This document shows, piece after piece, positions 52,708 through 62,166 of a stretch of 64,000 nucleotides of DNA. The notes beneath the pieces are model-generated. The model was not told the DNA's origin, did not search any database, and saw only the letters and a list, made by a program, of their open reading frames with translations. A program made the translations under genes and the position numbers. Every line of letters starts with the position of its first letter. The first letter of the stretch is position 1. The DNA is from Roseospira visakhapatnamensis. Lineage in GTDB: Bacteria > Pseudomonadota > Alphaproteobacteria > Rhodospirillales > Rhodospirillaceae. The stretch lies in contig NZ_JACIGK010000007.1 in assembly GCF_014197915.1 (NCBI RefSeq), forward strand, positions 102,568 to 166,567, read 5' to 3'.

Positions 52708-53391
52708 ATGCCCACCGTTCTGATCACCGGCGCCAGTCGCGGCCTGGGCCTGGAATTCGCCCGCCAGTACCGCGCCGACGGCTGGGAGGTCATCGCCACC
52801 TGCCGCAATCCGTCCACGGCCCCCGCGTTGGCCGCCACCGGCGCCGAGGTGCACGCCCTCGACGTGACCGACGACGCCGCCCTCAAGGCCCTGGGCCGGA
52901 CCCTGTCGGGCCGCGCGCTGGATGTGCTGATCAACAACGCCGGCGTCTATCCCCTGAAGAGCCCCCAGGGGTCGTTCGGCGACGTTCCCGTGGACGCCTG
53001 GATGGAGGCGCTGCGCACCAACGTGGTGGCCCCCTGGAAGGTGGCCGAGACCTTTATCGACAATCTCACGAAGGCCGAGCGGCCGGTGCTGGCGACCATC
53101 TCGTCGAAGATGGGCAGCATCGCCGACGCCGCCGCGCCGGGCTCGGTGGTCTACCGCTCGTCCAAGACGGCGGTGAACATGGTGGTCAAGGCCCTGGCCC
53201 TCGACCTGGGGCCGCGCGGTGTCATCTGCCTGTCCTTCCATCCGGGGTGGGTGCTCACCGACATGGGCGGGCCGAACGCCCTGATCACGCCCGAGCAGAG
53301 CATCACCGGCCTGCGCCGCCTGATCGCCCGGGCCACGCCCGCCGACAACGGCCGTTTCCTGGCCTACGACGGCCAGGAGGTCCCGTGGTAA
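52708..53391 (+). CDS. SDR family oxidoreductase, tandem copy 1
   Basis: A 227-residue short-chain dehydrogenase of the C-factor/CsgA-like type. TGASRGLG (8-15), NNAG (87-90 region), ISS and YRSSK (active Tyr and Lys) are present. It is about 75 percent identical, without gaps, to the next protein (53457-54140) by hand alignment. AGGAGG precedes the ATG. Physiological substrate unknown; in this operon it may oxidise a 3-hydroxyacyl-CoA or a hydroxyacid from branched-chain amino-acid breakdown. Confidence 0.9.
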   Translation: MPTVLITGASRGLGLEFARQYRADGWEVIATCRNPSTAPALAATGAEVHALDVTDDAALKALGRTLSGRALDVLINNAGVYPLKSPQGSFGDVPVDAWMEALRTNVVAPWKVAETFIDNLTKAERPVLATISSKMGSIADAAAPGSVVYRSSKTAVNMVVKALALDLGPRGVICLSFHPGWVLTDMGGPNALITPEQSITGLRRLIARATPADNGRFLAYDGQEVPW

Positions 53392-53456
53392 AGCATGCGG
53401 ATCGGCGTGGCTGACCGCCACCCGATGCCCGCCGTTCACAACCAGGACAACATCGC

Positions 53457-54140
53457 ATGCCAACCGTTCTCATCACCGGCGCCAATCGCGGCCTGGGCCT
53501 GGAATTCGCCCGCCAGTACCGCGCCGACGGCTGGACCGTCATCGCCACCTGCCGCGATCCGTCCACAGCCCCCGACCTGACGGCCACCGGCGCCGAGGTC
53601 CACGCCGTGGACATCACCGACGACGCCGCCTTGAAGGCCCTGGGCCGCGCGCTGGCCGGCCGGCCCATCGACGTGCTGATCAACAATGCCGGCATCTTCC
53701 CGTTGCAGGGGCCGGGCGGCGCGTTCGGGGACATTCCCGTGGATCCCTGGATGGACACGCTGCGCACCAATCTGGTCGCGCCCTGGAAGGTGGCCGAGAC
53801 CTTCATCACGAACCTCCAGGCCGCCGAGCGGCCGGTGCTGGCGACCATCTCGTCCCTGTTCGGCAGCATCGGCGCGAGTTCCATGTCGGGTATCGTGATC
53901 TACGCTTCGTCCAAGGCCGGCGCCAACATGGTGGTCAAGGCCCTGTCGCTGGAACTGGGGCCGCGCGGCATCACCTGCCTGGCCCTGAACCCCGGCTGGG
54001 TGAAGACCGACATGGGCGGCCCCCAGGCGCAGATGACCCCGGATCAGAGCATCACCGGCCTGCGCCGGGTGATCGCCGGCGCCACCCCCGCCGACAACGG
54101 CCGCTTCTTCAGCCACGACGGCCAGGAGGTGCCCTGGTAG
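53457..54140 (+). CDS. SDR family oxidoreductase, tandem copy 2
   Basis: Paralogue of the preceding gene, also 227 residues, with TGANRGLG, NNAG, ISS and YASSK, so both copies keep the catalytic residues. Differences cluster around the substrate pocket: residues after NNAG (VYPLKSPQGS versus IFPLQGPGGA) and the loop before the active Tyr (KMGSIADAAAPGSVVY versus LFGSIGASSMSGIVIY). This points to divergence in specificity after a duplication. The 65-base gap between them has no recognisable site. A palindromic repeat follows the stop. Confidence 0.9.
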   Translation: MPTVLITGANRGLGLEFARQYRADGWTVIATCRDPSTAPDLTATGAEVHAVDITDDAALKALGRALAGRPIDVLINNAGIFPLQGPGGAFGDIPVDPWMDTLRTNLVAPWKVAETFITNLQAAERPVLATISSLFGSIGASSMSGIVIYASSKAGANMVVKALSLELGPRGITCLALNPGWVKTDMGGPQAQMTPDQSITGLRRVIAGATPADNGRFFSHDGQEVPW

Positions 54141-54153
54141 CGCATGACGCCCA

Positions 54154-54180
54154 CGGCGGATGAGTGTGCCTCATCCGCCG
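54154..54180. repeat. Palindromic repeat CGGCGGATGAG/CTCATCCGCCG
   Basis: Perfect 11-base arms (54154-54164 and 54170-54180) with a 5-base loop, 13 bases after the SDR stop. It is the same hairpin as the last unit of the 215-bp element (25518-25542), which has a different loop. It may act as a transcript stabiliser or an attenuator inside the liu operon. Confidence 0.75.
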
Positions 54181-54279
54181 AACGGCACCGGCCCCCGCAC
54201 GAACCATCACCCCCCAATTTCGGACGACGGCCGGACAACGGCCGCGGACCCCGGGGGGACTCAGGGAGAGACGTCACCC

Positions 54280-55419
54280 ATGGACCTGACCGAGGAGCAG
54301 ATCCTCATCCGCGACACCGCGCGGGCGTTCGCGCGCGACCATCTGGCCCCCCACGCCGCCCTCTGGGACCGCGACCACGCGGTGCCGCGCGACGCCCTGG
54401 CGGCCATGGGCGAGTTGGGCTTCCTGGGCATGCTGGTCCCCGAGGACTGGGGCGGCGCGGACGCGGATCACGTGGCCTATGCCCTGGCGCTGGAGGAGAT
54501 CGCCGCCGGCGACGGCGCCACCAGCACCATCATGGCCGTGCACAACTCGGTGGGGTGCATGCCCATTCTCAGGTTCGGCACCGAGGCCCAGAAGCACCGC
54601 TTCCTGCCCCCCATGGCGCGGGGCGAAGCCATCGGCGCCTTCTGCCTGACCGAGCCGCAGGCGGGCTCCGACGCCGCCAACCTGAAGACCCGGGCGACGC
54701 GCGACGGCGACGGCCACTATATTCTGTCCGGCACCAAGATGTTCGTCACCTCCGGGGCCACCGCTCGCGTGGCCATCGTCTTCGCCGTGACCGACCCGAC
54801 CGCCGGCCGCAAGGGCATCAGCGCCTTCATCGTGCCCACCGACACCCCGGGCTGGGAGGTCGTGCGCGTCGAGCCCAAGTTGGGTCAGCACGCCTCCGAC
54901 ACCTGCCAGATCGCGCTCAACGACCTGCGCCTGCCGGCCGACCTGCGGCTGGGGGCCGAGGGCGCGGGCTACCGCATCGCGCTCGCCAACCTGGAGGGTG
55001 GGCGCATCGGCATCGCCGCCCAGGCCGTGGGCATGGCCCGCGCGGCTTTCGAACACGCCCGCGATCATGCCCGCGAGCGCACCGCCTTCGGCACGGCCAT
55101 CGCCAATCACCAGGCCGTCGCCTTCCGGCTGGCCGACATGGCCACCCGGATCGAGGCCGCCCGCCACCTGGTTCTGGAGGCCGCGCGGCGGCGCGACGCC
55201 GGCATCCCCTGTCTCAAGGAAGCCTGCATGGCCAAGCTGTTCGCCAGCGAGATGGCCGAGCGGGTGTGCTCGGAGGCCCTCCAGACCCTGGGCGGCTATG
55301 GCTACATGGCCGACCACCCGGTGGAGCGGATCTATCGCGACGTGCGCGTCTGTCAGATCTATGAGGGCACATCGGACGTGCAGCGCATGGTCATCGGCCG
55401 CGCGCTGATGGGGGAATAG
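54280..55419 (+). CDS. Acyl-CoA dehydrogenase (short/branched-chain, isobutyryl-CoA type)
   Basis: A 379-residue acyl-CoA dehydrogenase. The FAD motif is [19 protein letters not shown], then [12 protein letters not shown]; the catalytic glutamate is about E362 in [19 protein letters not shown]. Its position in a branched-chain operon suggests isobutyryl-CoA or 2-methylbutyryl-CoA as substrate, but sequence alone does not settle this. AGGGAGAG precedes ATG 54280; an upstream in-frame ATG at 54160 adds 40 unrelated residues. Followed 13 bases later by the isomerase gene. Confidence 0.92.
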   Translation: MDLTEEQILIRDTARAFARDHLAPHAALWDRDHAVPRDALAAMGELGFLGMLVPEDWGGADADHVAYALALEEIAAGDGATSTIMAVHNSVGCMPILRFGTEAQKHRFLPPMARGEAIGAFCLTEPQAGSDAANLKTRATRDGDGHYILSGTKMFVTSGATARVAIVFAVTDPTAGRKGISAFIVPTDTPGWEVVRVEPKLGQHASDTCQIALNDLRLPADLRLGAEGAGYRIALANLEGGRIGIAAQAVGMARAAFEHARDHARERTAFGTAIANHQAVAFRLADMATRIEAARHLVLEAARRRDAGIPCLKEACMAKLFASEMAERVCSEALQTLGGYGYMADHPVERIYRDVRVCQIYEGTSDVQRMVIGRALMGE

Positions 55420-55432
55420 GAGACATCAAATC

Positions 55433-56035
55433 ATGCCCGAACCCATCGACTTCTATTTCGACTTCTCCTCGCCCTACAGCTACGTGGCGGCGCACCGGAT
55501 CGAGGCCCTGGCCCAGCGCCACATCCGCGCCGTCTCCTGGCGGCCCATCCTGCTGGGGCCGGCGATGCAGATCTCCGGCAACCGGCCGCTGGTGGACCAG
55601 GCCATGAAGGGCGAGTACGCGACCCGCGACGTGCCCCGCCTGTGCCGGCTCTACGGCATCCCGTTCGCCTGGCCCACGCCCTTCCCCGTCGCCACCCTGG
55701 CCGCCATGCGGGGCTTCACCTGGCTGAACGAACAAAACCCGGACCAGGCGATCGCCTTCGCCAAGGCCGTCTTCCACGCCTACTTCGCCGACGGCCGGGC
55801 CATCGCCGACGCCGCCGTGACGACCGCCGTGGCCGGCGAGACCGGTATCGACCCCGACGCCTTCGCCGCCGCCATCACCGATCCGACCATCAAGGCCCGC
55901 ACCAAGGACGCCGTGGACGCATCGATCAAGCGCGGCGTGTTCGGCGTGCCCTTCGTGTTCGTGGACGAGGAGCCGTTCTGGGGCGTGGACCGCCTGCCCC
56001 TGGTCGATGAATGGCTCGCGCGCGGGGGATGGTAG
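55433..56035 (+). CDS. 2-hydroxychromene-2-carboxylate isomerase-like DsbA-fold protein
   Basis: A 200-residue kappa-class GST/DsbA-like protein of the HCCA isomerase family. It starts [20 protein letters not shown], in which the S-S-P-Y motif with Ser replaces the DsbA cysteine and binds glutathione. The C-terminal [26 protein letters not shown] has the cis-Pro loop. HCCA isomerases act in naphthalene breakdown, but many relatives have no known role. Why one sits in the liu operon is unclear; glutathione conjugation of reactive enoyl-CoA products is one idea. Confidence 0.88.
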   Translation: MPEPIDFYFDFSSPYSYVAAHRIEALAQRHIRAVSWRPILLGPAMQISGNRPLVDQAMKGEYATRDVPRLCRLYGIPFAWPTPFPVATLAAMRGFTWLNEQNPDQAIAFAKAVFHAYFADGRAIADAAVTTAVAGETGIDPDAFAAAITDPTIKARTKDAVDASIKRGVFGVPFVFVDEEPFWGVDRLPLVDEWLARGGW

Positions 56036-56099
56036 CCACGCCGCGCCCGCCTCCGCCCCTCCCTCCGATCGAAGCAACCGCCCGTCAGGACCGCCGCCC

Positions 56100-57707
56100 A
56101 TGACCGTGCTCAAGAGTGCCCTGTCCACCCGCTCGGCCGAGTTCCGCGACAACCAGGCGCACATGCGGGCGCTGGTCGATGATCTGCGCGAGAAGGTCGC
56201 GGTCATCAAGCAGGGCGGCGGCGAGCGTGCCCGTGCCCGCCATCTGGAGCGCGGCAAGCTGTTGCCCCGCGACCGCGTGCGCACGCTTCTGGACGTGGGC
56301 GCGCCGTTCCTGGAGATCTCGCAGTTCGCGGGTTTCGGGGTCTACGAGGACGACGTGCCGGCGGCGGGTGTGATCGCCGGCATCGGCCAGGTGGAGGGGG
56401 TCGAGTGCATGGTGGTGGCCAACGACGCCACCGTGAAGGGCGGCACCTACTACCCGCTGACCGTCAAGAAGCACCTGCGCGCCCAGGAGATCGCCCGCGA
56501 AAATCACCTGCCCTGCGTCTATCTGGTGGACTCCGGCGGCGCCTTCCTGCCGCGCCAGGACGAGGTGTTCCCGGACAAGGAGCACTTCGGCCGCATCTTC
56601 TTCAACCAGGCCAACATGTCGGCCCAGGGCATCCCGCAGATCGCCGTGGTCATGGGCAGTTGCACGGCGGGCGGCGCCTACGTGCCGGCCATGTGCGACG
56701 AAAGCATCATCGTCCGCGAGCAGGGCACCATCTTCCTGGGCGGGCCGCCGCTGGTGAAGGCCGCCACCGGCGAGGAGGTCACCGCCGAGGACCTGGGCGG
56801 CGCCGACGTGCATTGCCGCACCTCGGGCGTGACCGACCACTACGCCCAGGACGACACCCATGCCCTGCATCTGGCGCGCCGGGTGGTGGCCAACCTGAAC
56901 CGGCGCAAGACCATCCCCCTGGACATCCGCGCGCCCGAGGATCCGCTGTACGACCCGGCCGAAATCTACGGCGTCATCCCGCGCGACACCCGCAAGCCCT
57001 ACGACGTGCGCGAGGTCATCGCCCGGCTGGTGGACGGCTCGCGCTTCGACGAGTTCAAGGCCCTCTACGGCCCCACCCTGGTGACCGGCTTCGCCCGCAT
57101 CCTGGGCTACCCGGTGGGCATCGTCGCCAACAACGGCATCCTGTTCTCGGAAAGCGCGCTCAAGGGCGCCCATTTCGTGGAACTGTGCAACCAGCGTGGC
57201 ATTCCGTTGGTGTTCCTGCAGAACATCACCGGCTTCATGGTCGGACGGAAGTACGAAAGCGGCGGCATCGCCCGCGACGGCGCCAAGATGGTCACCGCCG
57301 TGTCCTGCGCCGCCGTGCCCAAGTTCACGGTGATCATCGGCGGCAGCTTCGGCGCCGGCAACTACGGCATGTGCGGCCGCGCCTACGCGCCGCGCCTGAT
57401 GTGGATGTGGCCCAACGGACGCATCTCCGTCATGGGCGGCGATCAGGCGGCGGCCGTGCTGGCCCAGGTCAAGCGCGACGGCCTGGAGGCCCGGGGCCAG
57501 GACTGGGCGGCCGAGGACGAGGCGGCGTTCAAGGCCCCCATCCGCGACCAGTACGAGACCCAGGGGCACCCGTTCTACGCCTCCGCCCGGCTGTGGGACG
57601 ACGGCATCATCGATCCCGCCGAAACCCGCATGACGCTCGCGCTGGGCATCTCCGCCTCGCTGAACGCCCCGATCGAGCCGACGCGCTACGGCGTGTTCCG
57701 GATGTGA
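56100..57707 (+). CDS. liuB: Methylcrotonyl-CoA carboxylase beta (carboxyltransferase) subunit
   Basis: Carboxyltransferase half of the biotin-dependent 3-methylcrotonyl-CoA carboxylase of leucine breakdown. It has 535 residues. The crotonase-like carboxyltransferase domains have [18 protein letters not shown] near the N-terminus, the [15 protein letters not shown] region, [16 protein letters not shown] (oxyanion hole) and [26 protein letters not shown] in the second half. ATG 56100 is chosen; the frame extends 31 codons upstream. It is followed by liuC (124-base gap with GC-rich hairpins) and liuD. Confidence 0.96.
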   Translation: MTVLKSALSTRSAEFRDNQAHMRALVDDLREKVAVIKQGGGERARARHLERGKLLPRDRVRTLLDVGAPFLEISQFAGFGVYEDDVPAAGVIAGIGQVEGVECMVVANDATVKGGTYYPLTVKKHLRAQEIARENHLPCVYLVDSGGAFLPRQDEVFPDKEHFGRIFFNQANMSAQGIPQIAVVMGSCTAGGAYVPAMCDESIIVREQGTIFLGGPPLVKAATGEEVTAEDLGGADVHCRTSGVTDHYAQDDTHALHLARRVVANLNRRKTIPLDIRAPEDPLYDPAEIYGVIPRDTRKPYDVREVIARLVDGSRFDEFKALYGPTLVTGFARILGYPVGIVANNGILFSESALKGAHFVELCNQRGIPLVFLQNITGFMVGRKYESGGIARDGAKMVTAVSCAAVPKFTVIIGGSFGAGNYGMCGRAYAPRLMWMWPNGRISVMGGDQAAAVLAQVKRDGLEARGQDWAAEDEAAFKAPIRDQYETQGHPFYASARLWDDGIIDPAETRMTLALGISASLNAPIEPTRYGVFRM

Positions 57708-57831
57708 GTCTTTCGTCTTTGCGCGCCCCGGTGATCCCGACGGGTCGCGCGGCGCCGCTCCTTCGGGGCGCCGGCGCGGTCGCGCCGGTGACGGCTCCCC
57801 CCTTCCAGGCTCTTCCAGGTTCGAGGATCCG

Positions 57832-58632
57832 ATGACCGACTCCCAGGACACCCTCTCCGTGGCCATCGATGCCCGGGGTGTGGCCACCGTCACCCTGACC
57901 CGCCCGGCCGTGCACAACGCCTTCGACGACGCGCTGATCGCCCGCCTGACCGAGACCTTCCGGGCGTTGGGCGCGGACGATGCCGTGCGGGTGGTGGTGC
58001 TGGCCGCCGAGGGCAAGAGCTTCTCGGCCGGCGCCGACCTGACCTGGATGAAGCGCATGGCCGGCTATTCGCGCGCCGAGAATCTGGCCGATGCCGGGGC
58101 GCTGGCCGACATGCTGGAGACTCTCGACCGCTGCCCCAAGCCCACCCTGGCGGTGGTCCAGGGCGCGGCCATGGGCGGCGGCGTCGGCCTGGTGGCCGCC
58201 TGCGACATGGCCGTGGCCAGCACCCGGGCCAGCTTCGCCCTGTCCGAGGTCAAGCTGGGCCTGATCCCGGCGGTCATCAGCCCCTATGTGGCGGCGGCCA
58301 TCGGCCCACGCGCCTGCCGGCGATACTTTCTGACGGGCGAGCGCTTCGATGCCGAGACCGCGCTCCGCCTGGGCCTGGTCTCCGAACTGGCGGCGCCGGA
58401 GGACCTGGAGGCCGCCGCCCAGCGCCTCATCGACGCCCTGCTGGCGGCCGGGCCGATGGCCCAGCGGGCGGCCAAGGACCTGATCCGCGCGGTGGCCTTC
58501 CGGGTGCCCGACCAGACGCTCAAGGACGACACCGCCGCGCGCATCGCCGACATCCGCGCCGGCGCCGAGGGGCGGGAGGGCGTCATCGCCTTCCTGGAGA
58601 AGCGCCCGCCGGCCTGGACCATCAAGGAGTAG
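57832..58632 (+). CDS. liuC: Methylglutaconyl-CoA hydratase
   Basis: Crotonase-fold enzyme of 266 residues that hydrates 3-methylglutaconyl-CoA to HMG-CoA. LAAEGKSFSAGADLTWMKRM supplies the first oxyanion-hole strand, and VQGAAMGGGVGLVAACDMAVAS the second with its glycine trio. The LGLIPAVISPYV segment is typical of the LiuC/AUH group. The assignment to methylglutaconyl-CoA hydratase rests on its position between the two MCC subunit genes as well as on the motifs. Only 7 bases separate it from liuD. Confidence 0.93.
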   Translation: MTDSQDTLSVAIDARGVATVTLTRPAVHNAFDDALIARLTETFRALGADDAVRVVVLAAEGKSFSAGADLTWMKRMAGYSRAENLADAGALADMLETLDRCPKPTLAVVQGAAMGGGVGLVAACDMAVASTRASFALSEVKLGLIPAVISPYVAAAIGPRACRRYFLTGERFDAETALRLGLVSELAAPEDLEAAAQRLIDALLAAGPMAQRAAKDLIRAVAFRVPDQTLKDDTAARIADIRAGAEGREGVIAFLEKRPPAWTIKE

Positions 58633-58639
58633 ACCACGG

Positions 58640-60640
58640 ATGTTCAGCAAGATCCTGATCGCCAACCGGGGCGAGATAGCCTGCCGCGTCGCCCGCACCT
58701 GCCGGCGCCTGGGCATCGCCACCGTGGCCGTCTACTCCGACGCGGACGCCGACGCCCTGCACGTGGACCTGTGCGACGAGGCCTGGCGCCTGGGACCACC
58801 GCCGGCCCGCGAGTCCTACCTGCTGGGCGACGCCATCCTGGAGGCCGCGCGGCGCACCGGCGCCCAGGCCATCCACCCCGGCTACGGGTTCCTGTCGGAG
58901 AACGCGGCCTTCGCCCGCGCCTGCGCCGAGGCGGGGGTGGTGTTCATCGGCCCGACACCCGAAGCCATCGAGGCCATGGGGTCCAAGTCCGAGTCCAAGC
59001 GGCTGATGGAAAAGGCCGGCGTGCCGCTGGTGCCCGGCTACCACGGCGCCGACCAGTCGGACGCGGCCCTGACGGCCGCCGCCGGCGACATCGGCTACCC
59101 GGTGCTCGTCAAGGCGTCGGCGGGCGGCGGCGGCAAGGGCATGCGGGAGGTCCGCGCCCCCGCCGACCTGCCCGCCGCCCTTGAGGGCGCCCGCCGCGAG
59201 GCCGGCAATGCCTTCGGCGACGACACCTTGCTGGTCGAGAAGTTCCTGGATGCGCCCCGGCATGTGGAGCTTCAGGTGTTCGGCGACACCCACGGTGCCG
59301 TCGTCCACCTGTTCGAGCGCGACTGCTCCATCCAGCGCCGCCACCAGAAGGTGATCGAGGAAGCGCCCGCCCCCGACCTGCCCGCCGCCGCGCGCGCCGC
59401 CCTGGCCGAGGCCGGGGTGGCGGCCGCCCGGGCCATCGGCTACGTGGGCGCGGGCACCGTGGAGTTCCTCTATCAGGACGGCCGCTTCTACTTCATCGAG
59501 ATGAACACCCGCCTGCAGGTGGAACACCCGGTCACCGAGATGATCAGCGGCCAGGACCTGGTGGAATGGCAGCTTCGGGTGGCGGCGGGCGAGCCCCTGC
59601 CGCTGACCCAGGCGGACCTCGCGGTCTCCGGCCACGCCATCGAGGCCCGGGTCTACGCCGAGGACCCGGCGGGCGGCTTCCTGCCGTCCATCGGCACGCT
59701 CCGCCACCTGCGCCCGCCCGCCGAGGGACCGCACGTGCGCGTCGACACGGGCGTTCGGCCCAAGGACTCGGTGTCCATGCACTATGACCCGATGATCGCC
59801 AAGCTGGTGGTCTGGGATGCCGACCGCGCCTCGGCCCTGCGGCGGCTGCGCGCGGCGCTGGAGAGCTACCAGGTGGTCGGCGTGGCCACCAATCTCGCCT
59901 TCCTGGGGGGCATCGCCGCCCATCCGGCCTTCGCCCGGGGCGAGGTGGGCACCCGCTTCATCGAGACCCACGAGGCCGACCTGTTTCCCGAGACCGCGCC
60001 CGCCGGCGACGGCGTGCTGGCGCTGGCGGCGCTGGACGTGCTGTTGCGGCGACGGCGGGAGGCGGCGCGCGCGGCGGCGGGCTCGGGCGATCCCCATTCC
60101 CCCTGGCACGTGCCCAACGGCTGGCGGCTCAACGACGAGAACGTCCAGCGCATGGTGATCCGCGACGGCGACAGCCTGCACACCGTCACGGTCCACTACC
60201 GCCCCGAGGGATACCGCCTGGACCTGCCCGGCGGATCGCGGCTGGCGCGCGGCGAGATCGACGCCAACGGCGACCTGGTGTGTGACATCGACGGCTTCCG
60301 GCGCCGGGTGACGGTGGTCCGCCAGGGGCTGGATCTGGTAATCCTGGATCGGGGCCGGCAGCACCGGCTGACCCTGGACGACCCCGCCGCCCGCGCGTCC
60401 GAGCGCGACCAGGGGGCGGGCGGGCTGGTCGCCCCCATGCCCGGCAAGGTCACCCGGGTGCTGGTGGAACCCGGCCAGACCGTGGACAAGGGCGACCCGC
60501 TGATGGTGCTGGAGGCCATGAAGATGGAGCACACCATCACCGCGCCGGCCGAAGGGTGCGTCAGCGCCCTGCACTTCGCGACCGGGGATCAGGTGGAGGA
60601 CGGCGCGCCATTGCTGGACTTCGAGGCCAAGGGAGACTGA
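58640..60640 (+). CDS. liuD: Methylcrotonyl-CoA carboxylase alpha subunit (biotin carboxylase + BCCP)
   Basis: Biotin carboxylase and carrier protein of 666 residues. The N-terminal BC domain (about 1-446) has KILIANRGEIACRVARTCRRLGI, the ATP-grasp glycine loop GGGGKGMR, EKFLDAPRHVELQVFGD, and the FIEMNTRLQVEHPVTEM active site. A BT-like linking domain follows, then the biotinyl domain with the biotinylated K628 in VLEAMKMEHTITAP. Together with LiuB it forms 3-methylcrotonyl-CoA carboxylase. Confidence 0.96.
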   Translation: MFSKILIANRGEIACRVARTCRRLGIATVAVYSDADADALHVDLCDEAWRLGPPPARESYLLGDAILEAARRTGAQAIHPGYGFLSENAAFARACAEAGVVFIGPTPEAIEAMGSKSESKRLMEKAGVPLVPGYHGADQSDAALTAAAGDIGYPVLVKASAGGGGKGMREVRAPADLPAALEGARREAGNAFGDDTLLVEKFLDAPRHVELQVFGDTHGAVVHLFERDCSIQRRHQKVIEEAPAPDLPAAARAALAEAGVAAARAIGYVGAGTVEFLYQDGRFYFIEMNTRLQVEHPVTEMISGQDLVEWQLRVAAGEPLPLTQADLAVSGHAIEARVYAEDPAGGFLPSIGTLRHLRPPAEGPHVRVDTGVRPKDSVSMHYDPMIAKLVVWDADRASALRRLRAALESYQVVGVATNLAFLGGIAAHPAFARGEVGTRFIETHEADLFPETAPAGDGVLALAALDVLLRRRREAARAAAGSGDPHSPWHVPNGWRLNDENVQRMVIRDGDSLHTVTVHYRPEGYRLDLPGGSRLARGEIDANGDLVCDIDGFRRRVTVVRQGLDLVILDRGRQHRLTLDDPAARASERDQGAGGLVAPMPGKVTRVLVEPGQTVDKGDPLMVLEAMKMEHTITAPAEGCVSALHFATGDQVEDGAPLLDFEAKGD

Positions 60641-60643
60641 GTC

Positions 60644-61096
60644 ATGGGGAGCATCGACGGACGCAGATTGGAGATCCACGCGATTCTCGTGACGTTTGCC
60701 CGGGCCGCTTGCAATGCCCAGGGGGTCGCCCGGCGACTCGGGTACCTGGCGGCCGGCGTCGATGAGAGCCTCGACGGCATCCCCGACTTTCACGCCGCCG
60801 TGGAAACCCTGGTCAGCGCCGCGCCGGTCACCGAGGCGGCGCGCGCCATGCGGGATCGCCTGAGCGACGAGGACCGGCAGGTGCTGCGCGAGACCCGGGC
60901 CGCCCGCGACGAACTGGTCTACGACTTCTTCATCGACCACCCGCTGCTCCCCCCGACCGGCACGCCCGATGCGGCGCTGGTGGAGCGGGCGCGGACCCGC
61001 CTGGGCCATCTGGTGGCCATCCTGGACCGGGCCCGGTCCCTGACCGACCGACTGGAATCGGACCTGGCCGAGCCGGACGGATCCGCCGCCCGCTAA
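60644..61096 (+). CDS. Protein of unknown function, 150 residues
   Basis: A small protein between liuD and liuE, with start ATG only 3 bases after the liuD stop, so it is co-translated. It is predicted to be almost entirely helical with alternating Arg/Glu and a regular hydrophobic pattern, no membrane segment and no known motif. It ends TAA at the edge of a palindromic repeat (61096-61198). It could be an operon-linked accessory protein, but nothing in the sequence says what it does. Confidence 0.7.
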   Translation: MGSIDGRRLEIHAILVTFARAACNAQGVARRLGYLAAGVDESLDGIPDFHAAVETLVSAAPVTEAARAMRDRLSDEDRQVLRETRAARDELVYDFFIDHPLLPPTGTPDAALVERARTRLGHLVAILDRARSLTDRLESDLAEPDGSAAR

Positions 61097-61198
61097 AGCA
61101 AATCCCGAGCGATCCGAACCGGATCGCGACGACGATTTGCTTAAATATCAGAGTCATAGAGCATGGTCCGTGAGGCCAGAATCACGCACCATGCTCTA
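61096..61198. repeat. Double nested palindrome (RIP-like intergenic element)
   Basis: Unit 1: arms AAGCAAATC (61096-61104) and GATTTGCTT (61134-61142) enclose GCGATCCG-AAC-CGGATCGC (61109-61127). Unit 2: arms TAGAGCATGGT (61157-61167) and ACCATGCTCTA (61188-61198) enclose CGTGA/TCACG (61169-61173 and 61182-61186). AGCAAATC also occurs near the window end (63986-63993), probably the start of another copy. Such AT-flanked nested palindromes are common between genes in Rhodospirillales. It separates the orphan from liuE. Confidence 0.85.
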
Positions 61199-61235
61199 AC
61201 GTCGGACAGGCAACACCAGGGAGGAGACGGACGCC

Positions 61236-62159
61236 GTGCTGCCGCAATCGGTGAAACTGGTCGAGGTCGGGCCGCGCGACGGCCTGCAGAACGAGCCCGG
61301 CGCCGTACCCACGGCCGCCAAGGTGACCCTGATCGAGGCCTTGGCCGCCGCCGGCCTGCCGGTGATCGAGGCCGGCAGCTTCGTATCCCCAAAGTGGGTA
61401 CCGCAGATGGCCGACACGGCGGACGTCCTGGCCGCCCTCCGGCGGCGGCCGGGCGTGTCCTATCCGGTGCTGGTGCCCAACACCAAGGGGCTGGAGGCCG
61501 CCCTGGCGGCGACCGGGGTGGAGGAGATCGCGGTGTTCGGCGCCGCCTCCGAATCCTTCTCCCGGCGCAACACCAACTGTTCCATCGCCGAGGGCCTGGC
61601 GCGGTTCGCGGGCGTCATCGCCGGCGCGCGCGACGCGGGGCTGCGGGTGCGCGGCTATGTCTCCTGCGTGCTCGGCTGTCCCTACGAGGGCGCGGTGGAG
61701 CCGTCGGCGGTGGCGCGCGTGGCCGGAGAGCTGTTTGACATGGGCTGCTATGAAGTTTCGCTGGGCGACACCATCGGCACGGGAACCCCCCTGGCCGCCC
61801 AGCGCATGGTGGACGCGGTGGCCGGGCGGGTGCCGCGTGACCGCCTGGCCGCGCACTTCCACGACACCTACGGCCAGGCGCTGGCCAACCTGCTGGCGGT
61901 CATGGAACGCGGCATCGCGACGATCGACAGTTCGGTCTCGGGCCTCGGCGGCTGTCCCTATGCCCGGGGCGCCAGCGGCAACGTGGCCACCGAGGACGTG
62001 CTGTACATGCTGAACGGCATGGGGATCGAGACCGGCGTGGACATGGCCGCGCTGCTGCGGGCCGGGGCGGGCATCGGCGCGGCCCTGGGGCGACCGCCGG
62101 CCTCGCGGGTCGGGCGGGCGCTGGCGGAGCGCGCCCCCCCCGACGCCGGCGCGGCCTGA
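61236..62159 (+). CDS. liuE: Hydroxymethylglutaryl-CoA lyase
   Basis: TIM-barrel lyase of 307 residues cleaving HMG-CoA to acetoacetate and acetyl-CoA, the last specific step of leucine breakdown. VEVGPRDGLQNE (9-20) holds the catalytic Arg and Asp. The HMGL signature SVSGLGGCPYARGASGNVATED contains the reactive cysteine C240. GGGAGGAGACGG precedes GTG 61236. Its own promoter is possible, given the 139-base gap with a repeat after the orphan. Confidence 0.95.
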   Translation: MLPQSVKLVEVGPRDGLQNEPGAVPTAAKVTLIEALAAAGLPVIEAGSFVSPKWVPQMADTADVLAALRRRPGVSYPVLVPNTKGLEAALAATGVEEIAVFGAASESFSRRNTNCSIAEGLARFAGVIAGARDAGLRVRGYVSCVLGCPYEGAVEPSAVARVAGELFDMGCYEVSLGDTIGTGTPLAAQRMVDAVAGRVPRDRLAAHFHDTYGQALANLLAVMERGIATIDSSVSGLGGCPYARGASGNVATEDVLYMLNGMGIETGVDMAALLRAGAGIGAALGRPPASRVGRALAERAPPDAGAA

Positions 62160-62166
62160 CGCGATT

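Noticed and set aside
57815..57831. tRNA-like T-loop (GGTTCGAGGATCC) before liuC
   Set aside because: No matching acceptor, D or anticodon arms; a chance match in an operon gap.
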